Shown piece by piece: positions 47,909-58,439 of a stretch of 64,000 bases of DNA (positions within the stretch are counted from its first letter, which is position 1; the number at the start of each line of letters is the position of its first letter). A program made the translations under genes and the position numbers. Source of the DNA: Perognathus longimembris pacificus. Taxonomy: Eukaryota; Chordata; Mammalia; Rodentia; Heteromyidae. The notes below the pieces were generated by a model, which was not told the origin of the DNA, searched no databases, and worked only from the letters and a program-made list of their open reading frames with translations. The stretch spans positions 7,390,963 to 7,454,962 of the forward strand of contig NC_063176.1 of assembly GCF_023159225.1 (NCBI RefSeq), written 5' to 3'.

Positions 47909-48139
47909 CATCTGTAGAGATAAGATTCTAGATAGATTATTTCTTTTCATAGGGAGGAAACTGGTATATTATTGAAAATTGGATTTTAGAATGCATGTGA
48001 CTTCATTTACACATGTTCTTACTATTTGTAGGCATGCCATGGGCTTTTGCCCTATAAATACACAGAAGCAAATACAGCCTATTCCTTGTAATTTCCACCA
48101 AATAATATAGTATATTTTTATACCTATTTATTTATTTTA

Positions 48140-48356
48140 AAAATTTTGGTACTGGTCCTGGGGCTTGAGCTTAGGGCCTGAGCACTAAGCTTTTATAAAA
48201 AGTGAGGTTTTTGTTTGTTTTGTTCAAGACTAGAGTTCTACCACTTGTGTCACAGCACCACTTTGGCTTTTTGTAAGTTAAGTGGACTTTGGACTGCAGT
48301 CCTCAGATCTCAGCCTCCTGAGTGGCTACGATTACACGAACCACCAGTGCCTGGCC
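48140..48356 (-). mobile_element. Composite B1-like + ID-like SINE, antisense
   Basis: 'ttggtactggtcctggggct', 'agttctaccacttgtgtcac', 'agcaccactttggctttttg', then 'cctcagatctcagcctcctg', 'agtggctacgattacacg'. The ID-like half is enlarged by extra text around 48,195-48,225. Confidence 0.82.
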
Positions 48357-49024
48357 GCAGTGTATTTTTTTAATCCCACATATTGAGTTTACAAGAATTT
48401 TCCCGACTGAAGAGAATTTTAGTTTGATTAGGCACCTATAAGAATTAAGGCTTGCATTTTACCTATCTAATTAGAAGGACCATTATATTTTAATTGCTGT
48501 CTTTCCTCCTCTGTCCACTTGGTTCTGATATCGGAAGTCTCATGTCTTGGCCCTATCATGTTACTATGTGTCTGGATTTGTGGTTTGAGACTAACTCAGA
48601 TTATTAACCAAAGTTGCCATTCTTATAACAGGTCATTTAACACTAAAAACAAATTCAAACCACAGTACTATAGCCTAACAATCTCAAAGAAAATATATCT
48701 TGGCTTTAACTCCACATTAATTGAATCTGTAAGACATCTAGGTACTTCAAATATTATGGCAACTAAAAGCAAGTATGTAAGACAAGGAGAGAGACAGAAA
48801 TCTTAACCCACCATGGTCAAAATACTTCACATACATTGTGCAAACAGCTTACATTAATGTGAATTTGGTACCCTTTCTTGGCCAGGGCTTCGTGTAAATG
48901 AAGATCTTGAAAATTAAGTATGTGTAGCTAGCTTCTCAGTGACTTTGTGTTTATCAGACAGAATCCTTTACTACATAGTATACGCTCCTTCTGTTGAAGC
49001 TTCATTTTTCTTGAAAGCCAGCTC
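48357..49024. other. No recognised feature
   Basis: AT-rich unique-looking sequence. A 95-codon frame at 48,519-48,806 has no recognisable domain. Confidence 0.5.
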
Positions 49025-49405
49025 TATTAGTTTATTAGGATGATTGTAACAGGATTCCATAGCTCTGTGGCTTAAAATAAAACTTGGTAGAGTTGTGGAG
49101 AGCTGAGGTCTGAAGTCAAGGGATCAGCCTGGCCTCATCTCTCACTGAAGACTACAGGGGAGAATTCTTTGTTTTCTTCCAGTGTCTGCCTCCTTTGCCA
49201 CACGATGGTCTCCTTTCTGTGTCTGTTTTTGCTCTTATGTTCTTAAGTCTTATGAACATAATCGCTGTGAGATAATACCTGATAACCCAGGATAATATCT
49301 CAAGGACTTTAACTAATTACATCTTCAAAAACCCATTTTTCCATGTCAGATTATATTTATAGATTTTGGGGGTAGGGCATGGACATTTATTTAAGAACCA
49401 CTATC
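49025..49405 (-). mobile_element. MaLR-type LTR, antisense
   Basis: 'gatgattgtaacaggattcc', 'atagctctgtggcttaaaat', 'tgtggagagctgaggtctga', 'gaactaattacat'-like text as 'ctttaactaattacatcttc', and 'atagattttgggggtagggc' give the reverse complement of an MST/MLT1-type LTR from end to start. No internal ERV sequence is attached. Confidence 0.68.
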
Positions 49406-50582
49406 TAGCTAGTTACATTGCCATTAATGCATGTCGTTCGAGAAGGGAGCATTGATTCTAACTGATTCATCTGGTATAGAAATGCTGTCATTTACGCATC
49501 ATTGTATGATCTGCCAGTTTCCTAAGACTTCAGATTCATCTCTTTTCCAGACCTTAAGGCAGGTATCTTCCCCCAAATGTTTATCAAATATCTTTCTAAA
49601 GGCACTCAAAAATGTTAGCAAATTTGTTATTGTATGGTGAATATGTTATTATAGACCAGTCAAGGAACTATCAAGTTATCCTAGAGAGCTGAGCAGGTAT
49701 GAGAAATCTTAATCCAATCACAAAGGTAATAGGTCTGTGGTCAGTCATAATGTTGTATGTTTTCATTCAACAGAGTATGGTCCCCCTGTGAAAGCATTTA
49801 TTAGGAGGAGATGTAAGTGCAGATGTGTTCTCTAATGGATGTTAAGGGATAGTGCTATCTGTCTGATTCCACAGGATCTGTGACTTAAGGCTACACTAAA
49901 ACAAGTTTATGAGACCTGCAGGTGAGCACAGCGGCAAGATTACAGTCAAATCTAGGGATATATTACCAGGATGTGGACACCCATGAAAAATAACAATTGC
50001 AGAACAGTGTAGGATGTGCTGAGACAGTCTCTTCTGACAGCCTCAAAGCAATTCATCGGCACTATGTTTTTACTGGATCAATCTCCACAGTCAGGTAGAG
50101 AGGTAGAATGAAGATTATGCTGGGGCAGGGACCTAAAGTAACAAAGGACTCCTCCGTGCTTGGCTGTCATTAACACTGCACTAATTGGCAACTGTGGATA
50201 GGTCATTTTGACAAAGTAATTGTTCACAAATGTCTTGCAGAGTTTTATTTTTTTTTTAATTCACAATGCTTTGTTAAACATTGGCCGACTTATTTTCTCC
50301 ACAATAACCAGGCTCTAAAATGCTAGCATGCTGTGCAACTATTTGTATGTTCTTGCACAACCAACATAATTTAGATGAAAGGTACAGTAATTTCAAAACA
50401 GGTCAAAGTTCAAAGCCAATTCCTTTTGTTTGTCAGGTTTTGCAATGGTGCTTTATTATTTTAAAAGATCATCAGGAGTACATCAATTTTATTTTGATAA
50501 GATCATTTTCTTACTCCTGTTCTTAATGTATAGAACCAGAGAGCCTGAATTTTTTGGGGGGGGAGGTGCTTGAATTTATATT
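49406..50582. other. No recognised feature
   Basis: About 1.2 kb of unique-looking sequence with a T10 run near 50,249 and a G9 run near 50,555. Nothing assigned. Confidence 0.5.
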
Positions 50583-50700
50583 TTTTTATTTATTCATTCC
50601 TTATACAAATATTTATGAAACTTCTAACACATGCAAGGTACAATGTAGCTTTTGATTTGGGTAAAGGTAAGGCCAAAGAAATTCACGTGCCTTGACTAAT
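50583..50700 (-). mobile_element. L2 LINE 3' end, antisense
   Basis: 'tttatttattcattccttat', 'acaaatatttatgaaacttc', 'taacacatgcaaggtacaat' follow the reversed L2 terminus. Confidence 0.6.
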
Positions 50701-50754
50701 GGACTTTTTTCCCCCACGGGGATGGAAAAGATAGTAAGATTCATTTTCTTTTTT

Positions 50755-51000
50755 TTTCTATAAATATTTATCAATTATCATTAAATATTGGGCTGAAACA
50801 AGAAAATGCCTGTTTTTAAGCAGCTTTGTCACTAGAGAGAGAAGGGCAATGTAAAGGATGAGTTTGACATCTGTGTACAGTGTGGTATGAGATTGAAGCA
50901 GAGAGCACTGAAATCAATGGTGTCTTCTTGGAGCAGTAGCATTTGGGACGAATTTAGAAAAATGAGTATGGGTTAGATCTCCAAAGGAGGCAGGACCTAG
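50755..51000 (-). mobile_element. L2 LINE 3' region, antisense
   Basis: 'ataaatatttatcaattatc', 'gctttgtcactagagagaga', 'gtacagtgtggtatgagatt', 'gcagagagcactgaaatcaa' and 'tagatctccaaaggaggcag' match the reversed L2 3' region. Probably a second copy beside the one at 50.58 kb. Confidence 0.55.
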
Positions 51001-52439
51001 GCTGTGGAAACTGCTCAAATAAATGTATTACCACGTAGAAAACACTTAATGTAAGAAGTTGTATAAGTCATAGCCCTTTTCCATCTATATCTCACAAACT
51101 TGGCTTGTTGAATTTCAGGCTTGCCACTAATAAAAATAATTGAACTGAAGACAGAGTAATAAGTAGGAACAACATGCTATGTGATGCAATGGGAGTAGGA
51201 ATGAATATTCGTTCCGAGAGCTTTCTGCTTTATAAGCCTCACAATTTCTCCTTACGGTCTGTAGCCAGAAAGTGATGTTGGAGTCACCGTACAATGAACT
51301 TTCAGAGAGATGCGCCCATCTGTGGGCATAGCTCAATGGAATTGTCTGCTAAATGGGCAGTGTTGGCTGAAAAACAAATAGAATGAATTTTCTTAATGGT
51401 GTTTTTTCAGAGAAGCGAGTTTTTCTTAGCATCATTTCTGGAAATGCATTTGGTGGGAGAAAAAGGAGGAATCAAATTTTATTGTGAACTTGAAATTGGA
51501 ATATAAAAAAAGAATCCCAACATTGTATGTGAGATGCACAAATATAAGAAAAGATAATTATAGGGAGGTCATAACAACATTTTTCTGTAACACATGACAC
51601 AATAAGGGTAGAAAGCAGACAAATACAACAAAGAACACACATGCATATAATTAACAATGCCCATTGCCATGCAGAAACTTGATCTGTCTCTCTCTGTGAA
51701 AACTGTCTAATAACTTTAATATAGAAATTTCGAGCACACGTTTTGCAACTGTCATTTATGACCATTTACTTCACAGGGCTTTCGAGAGGTGCTATAAATA
51801 TAAAAGAAATCTCACCCTGCTATATAGCCTGGCAAAATTAGGTGCTTTAATAGGTTAAGTGAGTCAGTGCTAAATCAATACAAAAATAGATGATTTGGGT
51901 TCATAGGCTGGTCAGCCAAGTTTATTTCCAAGGTATAGAGCTCCCTACAAAGAAAGCAATTAATATGCTCACTGCATCTGGAGGGTACGTTTATAGGCTA
52001 GAAAGAGCATGAAAATAGATTTTGTGGGCAACTGATTTCATCTGATAGCTAGCATTACCTGCATTTAAGACCAAATTCAATCGACAGGATGTTTTGTTCA
52101 ACATCAAGTAATGATGAGCTTCTCATCAATGACTTGAAGGGATCATACCATGCTATATTAAGGCCATTGTCAACTTCCCAGAGAGTCATAAAGGGTCTAA
52201 ATTCTTTAGCCAATAACAGTATTATCTTGGGCTATTAGGACACATCCAATTTTGTAGGTCACAGTTTTTAAAGGATTCTGCCCTACCTTAATTCAACTGT
52301 ATTTTACAATCATCTTCAGACCAATCAAATTGGACCTGACCTAGAGCCTCAATACACACACAAATAAATGAGTGTCTTGTACTTGAAACAGAATGATCAA
52401 ATAACACAAGTTATATTCTGTCTATGCCTTGGAATAACA
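51001..52439. other. No recognised feature
   Basis: About 1.4 kb, AT-rich, no recent transposons. A 97-codon minus-strand frame at 51,472-51,765 is rich in Cys, Ile and Leu but has no recognised domain or splice context. Confidence 0.5.
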
Positions 52440-52690
52440 GAGAGAAAGTGACACAGACCTGGTAACCTTTCAGCACTCTTAAGGAAAAAATCAGGGTGGG
52501 CATCCTACGTTCAGAGACAGCATACAAAGACCTGGAGTCTGGATTAAAGGCACATATGAGAGAGAGGGAGAAATGGGAGGGGAAAATGCTTAGACATCAG
52601 ATGGTGAACAAGGCGCATTCTATGGGTAAATTGAGATTTTTATCCTGCATGCGAGATACTTGATTGACTTTTAGTTCAGTAGTATTTGCT
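52440..52690 (-). mobile_element. L2 LINE fragment, antisense
   Basis: 'cagagacagcatacaaagac', 'cctggagtctggattaaagg', 'gagatttttatcctgcatgc' correspond to the reversed L2 region with a 'gcattccaggcagagg' style core. Diverged. Confidence 0.48.
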
Positions 52691-52889
52691 GCTATGGAGA
52701 GAGTCTGGGTCAAGTTTCAGTGAAGAATTTATTTCAGATCAGCACAAGCAATTACGTACATCAAGGATTAAAGGAAGATCCTAATTCAAATTGCCCAAAC
52801 TTTTAATCAAGTCAGTTACTGATGGATATATTTATCTTACTTATTCCTCTTCATAGTTGGAAGGATATGGGATAGGTTCAGTGTGATTG

Positions 52890-52990
52890 CCAATTTACTG
52901 ATGGGGAACTTAAGAGCCCACATGGTTAACTTTCCATGTATACTGTCTGGGGAAGTGAAGATACTACTGTGGAAACTAGAATTCTCATCG
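52890..52990 (-). mobile_element. Possible MIR fragment, antisense
   Basis: 'tttactgatggggaacttaa', 'catggttaactttccatg' and 'gaaactagaattctcatcg' faintly follow a reversed MIR core. Confidence 0.32.
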
Positions 52991-53285
52991 CGGGGAGCTA
53001 GATTTCTTGCTTGTTTTTAGTAGCTGCAGCTTTGCTCTGATTCTCTACAAAAGTTTCCCCAGTCCTCCACTTTAACGCTGCAGAAAGCACAATGCCCACC
53101 TGTGACATTTTAAGCTTTCCCTGGTCACAGGTGGAGGACAATAGTTACATTCTCAGTTTTTACTTCTGTGCCTTTTAGACTATCAGTGGAGAAAATAAAT
53201 ATTATTTTAGAAGTTCAACAAAATTTGGTAATAATTCTGTAATAAATTCTTTCCATCAAATAGCATAGGACACCATTCCCTAATG

Positions 53286-53346
53286 CATATATATATATAA
53301 ATTTATATATTTATATAAGTATATATAAATATATATATAAATTTTT
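53286..53346 (+). repeat. AT-rich low-complexity repeat (TATA type)
   Basis: About 60 bp of alternating TA/ATA/AAT text made of 'atatatataaatttatat' variants, partly self-complementary. Confidence 0.9.
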
Positions 53347-53506
53347 ACATATAAGCGCAAACAACAAAGTGTTGCTGAGACAATTTTAAAGAAGGATAAG
53401 GTTGTGCTTCTGGAAAACTCCAAATGCTTGTAAAGTATATGAAACATGCTTGGAAATGAGAAATGTAAAATTTAAAATCTTTATTCCAGATATTCCATGG
53501 TTACAG

Positions 53507-54540
53507 CTTTTTTGTTGTTGTTTGAGATTTTCTTTCTTTATTGTCAAAGTGTGATACCGAGGGGTTACAGATTCTTTTTTTTTTTTTTTTGCCAGTCCTG
53601 GGGCTTGGACTCAGGGCCTGAGCACTGTCCCTGGCTTCTTTTTGTTCAAGGCTAGCACTCTGCCACTTGAGCCACAGCACCACTTCTGGCCATTTTCTGT
53701 ATATGTGGTGCTGGGGAATCGAACCCAGGGCCTCATGTATACGAGGCAAGCACTCTTGCCACTAGGCCATATCCCCAGCCCCCAGGGGTTACAGATTCAT
53801 AGGAAAGGCAGTGAGTACATTTCTTGTTCTACTTGTTACCTCTTCCCTCATTTCCCCCTTCCCCTCCCTCTTCCTCTCTCCCCACAAGAGTTGTGCAGTT
53901 GATTTACACCAAATGGTTTCTAAGTGTTGCTTTTTGAATGTTTTTTTTGTTCTTTGTCTCTAGATTTTGGTATTCCCTCTCCTTCCCCAGTTCTATCACC
54001 CGTATCAGACAATATTCAGGGTACTCGGATATAGTTAAGTAGTAGCGAGGGTACAGCCACAGGAAGGGACTATAAGAGGAACAAAACTAGACAAACCACT
54101 CAGTCAAACAAATAGACAAGGAAAAAGAGAAAAAAAAGTAGTACGAGTTCACATGGCACGCTGAGAATAATTACAAGAGTGGTATAACTCTTGTTTCCGT
54201 AATGTGGAGTTCATTTCACTTGGCATCTTCTTATGTGGTCATATGGGTGTAGCTATTGGGGTACTTTGGTCTTCTGCCATGACTAGCCTATTCCTGTACT
54301 AGCTATTCCTGGTGAGGGACACCATAGGGTTTATGTTTCTTTGGGTCTGGCTCACTTCACTTAGTATGATTTTTTCCAAGTCCTCCCATTTCCTTATGAA
54401 TGGGGCAGTGTCATTCCTTCTGATGGAGGCATAGAATTCCATTGTGTACATGTACCGCATTTTCCTGATCCACTCATCTACTGAGGGACCTCTAGGTTGG
54501 TTCCATGTTTCAGCGATGACAAGTTGTGTCGTGCATATCT
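53507..54540 (-). mobile_element. L1 3' end, antisense, longest young copy, with nested SINE
   Basis: From the tail at 'cttttttgttgttg' through 'gtgataccgaggggttacag', then (after the SINE) 'ggcagtgagtacatttcttg', a C/T-rich tract, 'gatttacaccaaatggtttc', 'cgtatcagacaatattcagg', 'gtggagttcatttcacttgg', 'tccattgtgtacatgtaccg' and 'gaccgt'-free ORF2 end text 'ctctaggttggttccatgtt'. It covers the whole 3' UTR and the very end of ORF2. It serves as the reference for the other fragments here. Confidence 0.88.
53575..53783 (-). mobile_element. Young ID-like dimer SINE nested in L1, antisense
   Basis: T16-like tail, 'gccagtcctggggcttggac', 'ctggcttctttttgttcaag', 'gtggtgctggggaatcgaac', 'ccatatccccagccc'. 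A perfect 15-bp target duplication 'aggggttacagattc' lies at 53,560-53,574 and 53,784-53,798, both in host L1 sequence. Nearly identical to the 17.9 kb copy. Confidence 0.96.
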
Positions 54541-54609
54541 GAATAGCTTCTCTGCCTGCTTCAGATAGCTACTCAAGTGAGAGGCTTCTCTTTTTTTTAA
54601 TATGGTTGC

Positions 54610-54737
54610 TATCGGCCTTGTGCAGTTGGTTATGTTTGGAGTTCCAGCATTTTAGAGGCTCATGAGATTGAGAATAGCCTGGGCTACATAGGGTGTTCCA
54701 GACAAGCTTGGGCAACGAAGGGAGACACTGTCATATT
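54610..54737 (+). mobile_element. B1 SINE, mouse-style monomer
   Basis: 'tatgtttggagttccagcat', 'tttagaggctcatgagattg', 'agcctgggctacatagggtg', 'ttccagacaagcttgggcaa' and 'gggagacactgtcat' follow a 7SL-derived B1 with its internal quasi-duplication ('gggctacatagggtgttccag'-type region). No ID-like half. Confidence 0.72.
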
Positions 54738-54747
54738 CATGTAGAGA

Positions 54748-54812
54748 TGAATATATATATATGACTATGATATATCTATATCTACATGATATTTTCATAT
54801 CATATAATATAT
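54748..54812 (+). repeat. AT-rich low-complexity stretch
   Basis: ATAT and 'atgatatatctatatct' text between the B1 and the LTR. Confidence 0.85.
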
Positions 54813-55074
54813 GGGTTAGGTGTGTGTCAGGATCTGAACGATCCCCTTCTCCCCAATCTCCCGGGGAGAATGGTGAACCCCAAAATCTATGAACGAGCAC
54901 TCGGCCTTGCCTTCCGCCGGCAGAAGGCTAAAGGCGTACTCTCATGGACTTGCGCTAAGTTGAGGAAAGGTTGCTGAAGCCTCCCCTCCCCCCAGTCCCC
55001 TCACGTTACCAAGAGCGGGGGCGAAAAGGAAGGCATCAGGGACACGCTGCTATGGTGGGATGCGTCTCAAAAAC

Positions 55075-55080
55075 TTTAAT
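55075..55080 (-). promoter_or_regulatory. ATTAAA polyadenylation signal within the LTR
   Basis: Plus-strand 'tttaat' reads ATTAAA on the LTR strand, just downstream of the TATA-like element, as expected for a compact R region. Confidence 0.6.
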
Positions 55081-55089
55081 AGGGAAAGG

Positions 55090-55100
55090 CATTTATATAG
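55090..55100 (-). promoter_or_regulatory. TATA-like element of the LTR promoter
   Basis: Reads CTATATAAAT on the LTR strand, preceded by GC-rich text. Predicted only from sequence; activity unknown. Confidence 0.6.
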
Positions 55101-55369
55101 AGGCAATGGCGGGAAAGAAAGGGGGCTGGCCAAAGGGCCAGTCATAGGCTAAGGACCATGTCCATCAAGTGATATCACGAAACTTCCTTTGTGGGCGGGA
55201 CAACCCCATCATGGTGGCATGCACGTGTTCACCACCCAAGGGTGGAGGCTTTCTTTTCTGGTTGAGGCTAGAAGGTGGGAGGTACTTCCTCCCATTGTCC
55301 CAAGGCTGGTGGAAGGGCAGCCTTCCACCAAGGCCATAACAATCCCCAACAGGTGTGTATCATAAAATA

Positions 55370-55497
55370 CATTTCTATCTCTATATATGATATTGGATGC
55401 ATATATGTATTTGTATAAGCACACATATATACATATATTCATACATGTATACATAAATACACATGTGTATATATGTGCATATGTATATATTCACATA
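55370..55497 (+). repeat. TA/CA-rich low-complexity repeat
   Basis: About 130 bp of mixed 'catatatgtat', 'cacacatatatacata' and 'gtgtatatatgtgcatatg' units directly beside the LTR target site. Confidence 0.9.
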
Positions 55498-55629
55498 TCT
55501 CAGCTATTTTGTCTTGTGGAATGTGTCCTTCTGCTATGTTTTAATTTTCTTTAGAATGTCTATTTAATTTTCTTGTTTTTATAGCATGTATTATTGGTTT
55601 CTTGCTTACTATATAATTAACATTGTAAT

Positions 55630-55790
55630 TTATTATTGTCCATCTCACATGCTAGAACAAAAGCTTAGCAGAGGCAAGGAAATTTGTACCTAATTACTTT
55701 CTAGTGGAATTCTAGCTCCTTGTATACTCCTGATACATTTTGTATACACAGTCAATAGTTGTTGATCTTATGAACGAAAATGATCATGTG
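55630..55790 (+). mobile_element. L2 LINE 3' end, sense
   Basis: 'attgtccatctcacatgcta', 'cttagcagaggcaaggaaat', 'tagctccttgtatactcctg' and 'cagtcaatagttgttgatct' with 'tatgaacgaa' follow the sense L2 end. Confidence 0.52.
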
Positions 55791-56659
55791 AATGAGAGAA
55801 AACAGGCAACAGGCAGGCCAGACATAAGGGCTTATGACCGAATAGTAGAAGTTAAGGCAACATGATTTAGTAATGATGACAAATAGCAGATCCAAGAAGC
55901 AGATGGAAACCATATAAAAACAGAATGCCACGGTAGAGAAATAATTAGAGGTAAAAAAGTAAATGTTTCAATATATGCTACTGGCAAAATTGGTCATTTG
56001 TCTAAAAAAATATTTCTCTATCACATTACTTTCCAAATGTGTTATAGCTGGATTAGATCACTACATGCAAAATGAAGACTAAACTCTTTGTAAAAGTTGT
56101 ATTTATGAATCAAGATTAGGGAAGAGTTTTTAAACAAGACATCAAGAGCAAAATATCAAAGGGAGAAAAAGAATAATAAATTGTCAACATTAAATTAAAA
56201 ATCTCCGTATATCAAAGAGCACCATAAATAAGAGTGAAATGACAAGCCACAAACTCTATAAAGATATTTGTAACACATAAAGCTGACATGAATTAGGATC
56301 CAGCATAATTTTTTTAAAGTACACATCAAAGAGAAAATGACAACATGAGAGAAAAATGTGCCAACAGTGACAATCCTTCAGAGAAGGGGAAATACTGAAG
56401 TAGCGGTCAACTCCATTATCAGCCATGGAGAGGCAAATTAAAACCACAATAAAATGCAATTTCATGCCCACTAGCTTGACAAAAATGAAAAAGTCTGACT
56501 AAATATCAACTGTTGGCAGCGATGTGAGCCATAACTAATGCTTCTAACAACACTGTTGGTGTAAATCAGTACAATCTTAGAGAAAGTTTTGGAATTATTA
56601 ATAGAGTATTCCACTAACAATATATATTCATGTGAAAAATAACAAATACCATTCAATAC

Positions 56660-57005
56660 ACACATGCCGTTCTTCTCTGACATTTAGCTCAAGGGGGATT
56701 AAATTCCCTATCCTGATGTGTTAGGTAAATCTTGTAAATCTTGCCTTATGAGATATGTGTGGAAGTGAATTCATTTTATTTCCAAGACGAGTACTTCAGA
56801 GATATTCTTGTGCAACATTGATTGTAGTCTCCTGCTCTGCTCCAGGGAAGGTGGGCTCACTGTAAAATCTAAGTATGCTGAAGGCTGAGGCTCTAAGTAC
56901 CTGGGACATCCCCTTGGAAACCATGTTGTGAGCAGAACCACAATCGTTGTGCACTAAGTTTCAATGGTTTTAGAATTCTTAGTTATTACTGTACAACCAG
57001 CTTAT
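56660..57005 (+). mobile_element. Possible LTR-like insertion within the old L1
   Basis: This block does not align with the L1 text on either side. Its end ('gttgtgagcagaaccacaat', 'gtgcactaagtttcaatggt') resembles the polyadenylation end of a MaLR LTR in a general way. Boundaries and identity uncertain. Confidence 0.33.
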
Positions 57006-57565
57006 ATTGCCTGGTGCAATTTACAATACAACAGTTCTATATCTGGACATGTACTCCAAGAAAACTTCCGTTCATGTACTCAAGGAGGTATGTCTGGTTA
57101 AGTTTTGAATAGCAAATATTCTTAGAGCAACATTTTAAATGCTTAAATGTTTGCTGAAATGAGAAGGGGCAAGCTGTGGTGCAGGCTGATAATGGAATGA
57201 AATAGTGAAGATGCATAACTTGAAGTCATATATATCCATGAATGTGGATTTTAAACTTATCAACTCAAGCAAACAATTTGAGAGAAACACATAGAAGTAT
57301 CGTTTTGTAAGTAGTTATATATGTACTATGATCATGTGAACATATATAAAACCATACTACCTATATCTTAAGACTAGATATTTGCACTAAAATGATACAA
57401 AATAATTAAACACTAAATTCAAGAGAGTGACTATCTGGAAAGGACAAAGAAAATATAACTGGGAGAAATTATCATACAGAAATTTTATTTCTGAAGCTGA
57501 GTGAAAGGTATATGAGGAGTTGTAATGTTTTCTTAATCTTATTCCTTTTTACTTTCCTATATATA

Positions 57566-57640
57566 GTAGTGGTATTTAAGCCCAGGGCCTCATATCTACC
57601 AGCAAGCTATCATCTACTGACCTACATCTCCATTTCCCCA
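57566..57640 (-). mobile_element. ID-like SINE monomer, antisense
   Basis: 'agtggtatttaagcccaggg', 'cctcatatctaccagcaagc', 'ctactgacctacatctccat' give a reversed ID-like unit inside the L1 end. Confidence 0.6.
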
Positions 57641-57799
57641 ACTATGTATTTTCCAGGATAAAACATTAATTATTTATATAAACAGAAGGAAACCAACAGA
57701 CAGCTTTCAGGTACCAGAGACAACTTACCTGAAAGCTTTGTGGATAGTTGTCTTCCTTTCTATTAGGTCATGTGATGGAGGAAGTGTAAGGATTTTTCC

Positions 57800-57911
57800 C
57801 AGCACTAGTAACTGACACCTGTTATCCTAGCTACTCAGGAGGCTCAGATATGCAGGAAGCCATGGAGAGTAGGAAAGTTTGTGAGAGTCCATCTTCAAAA
57901 CAACTAGGAGA
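57800..57911 (+). mobile_element. B1-like half of a composite SINE
   Basis: 'agcactagtaactgacacct', 'gttatcctagctactcagga', 'ggctcagatatgcaggaagc' and 'gtgagagtccatcttcaaaa' represent the 7SL-derived unit. The ID-like half is not attached. Confidence 0.68.
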
Positions 57912-58060
57912 TGGGGTGGCATGGGGGCGGGGGGAGGGGGGCTCTTGGAAGGAAAGAAGTATCACTTCTTTCTCAGGTGGAGTGTTTACACCTTGCTGTA
58001 ACATTTGAACTGTCACAAGAGATGTAATCATTTTGACAATAAAATTCTAAACCATTAAAA
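57912..58060 (+). mobile_element. L1 3' end fragment, sense
   Basis: A G-rich tract (57,913-57,941) then 'tgctgtaacatttgaactgt' and a terminal 'tcattttgacaataaaattc' resemble the young L1 3' UTR end. Confidence 0.45.
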
Positions 58061-58079
58061 AAACAGCAACAACTAGGAG

Positions 58080-58345
58080 AAAAACCAGGTTGTCGGAGTC
58101 TTGGCTTATGTGGTAGAATACCTGCCTAACAAGTCTGCCAAGGAAGAGTGACAGCCACTATTGACAAAAAAAGAAAACAAACACCCAAAACACACAATAG
58201 GAAAAAAAATGTAGCCCCACTTGTCCATAGCTGTGTACATTTACAATTTTCTGGAATTAGCGCTATGGTTCCAAGTAGCAGAGTGAAAAAGAGGAGAGGG
58301 ACAGCACCCAGGCCTGAGTTCAAGCCCCTTGACCCACTAATTACC
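58080..58345 (+). mobile_element. Degraded ID-like units of a composite SINE
   Basis: First unit: 'gtcttggcttatgtggtaga', 'tacctgcctaacaagtctgc'. Second unit: 'ggaattagcgctatggttcc', 'gagggacagcacccaggcct', 'gagttcaagccccttgac'. A-rich spacers separate them. Confidence 0.6.
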
Positions 58346-58439
58346 TACATAATTTCTGTAATTTTCTTCACTTCAGAGTTCATAAACATTTAAAACACTT
58401 TTTTTCTCCACCAATAATATATTAACAAGACATATACTA

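Larger units (their letters stand above)
54825..55351 (-). mobile_element. Solo LTR of a class II (ERVK/IAP-like) endogenous retrovirus
   Basis: A complete 527-bp LTR on the minus strand, starting TGTTGGGG and ending CTGACA, with perfect 6-bp target duplications 'ggtgtg' at 54,819-54,824 and 55,352-55,357. Six bases is the class II (ERVK/IAP) size. It contains a TATA-like 'ctatataaat' on the minus strand (55,090s) and an ATTAAA polyadenylation signal at 55,075-55,080. CpG content is higher than its surroundings. No internal retroviral sequence flanks it, so the provirus was removed by LTR-LTR recombination. Family name not assigned. Confidence 0.88.
55850..57680 (+). mobile_element. Old L1 LINE (L1M type): ORF2 end and 3' UTR, interrupted
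   Basis: ORF2 landmarks: 'agagtttttaaacaagacat', 'tcaaagagcaccataaataa', 'ggcaaattaaaaccacaata', 'caactgttggcagcgatgtg'. It is broken by unassigned text at about 56,660-57,005, resumes with 'acatgtactccaagaaaact', and goes on into the 3' UTR: 'ggaatgaaatagtgaagatg', 'ataaaaccatactacctata', 'aacactaaattcaagagagt', 'gaaaggtatatgaggagttg'. A SINE interrupts the end. Frame heavily broken. Confidence 0.75.

Noticed and set aside
53501..53902. 82- and 86-codon frames on opposite strands
   Set aside because: They run through the nested dimer SINE; the similar peptides at 17.9 and 26.7 kb arise from the same SINE family, not a gene family.
54825..55351. A protein-coding or full provirus reading of the LTR region
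   Set aside because: The target duplications directly flank a single LTR; there is no primer-binding site followed by gag, pro, pol or env sequence.
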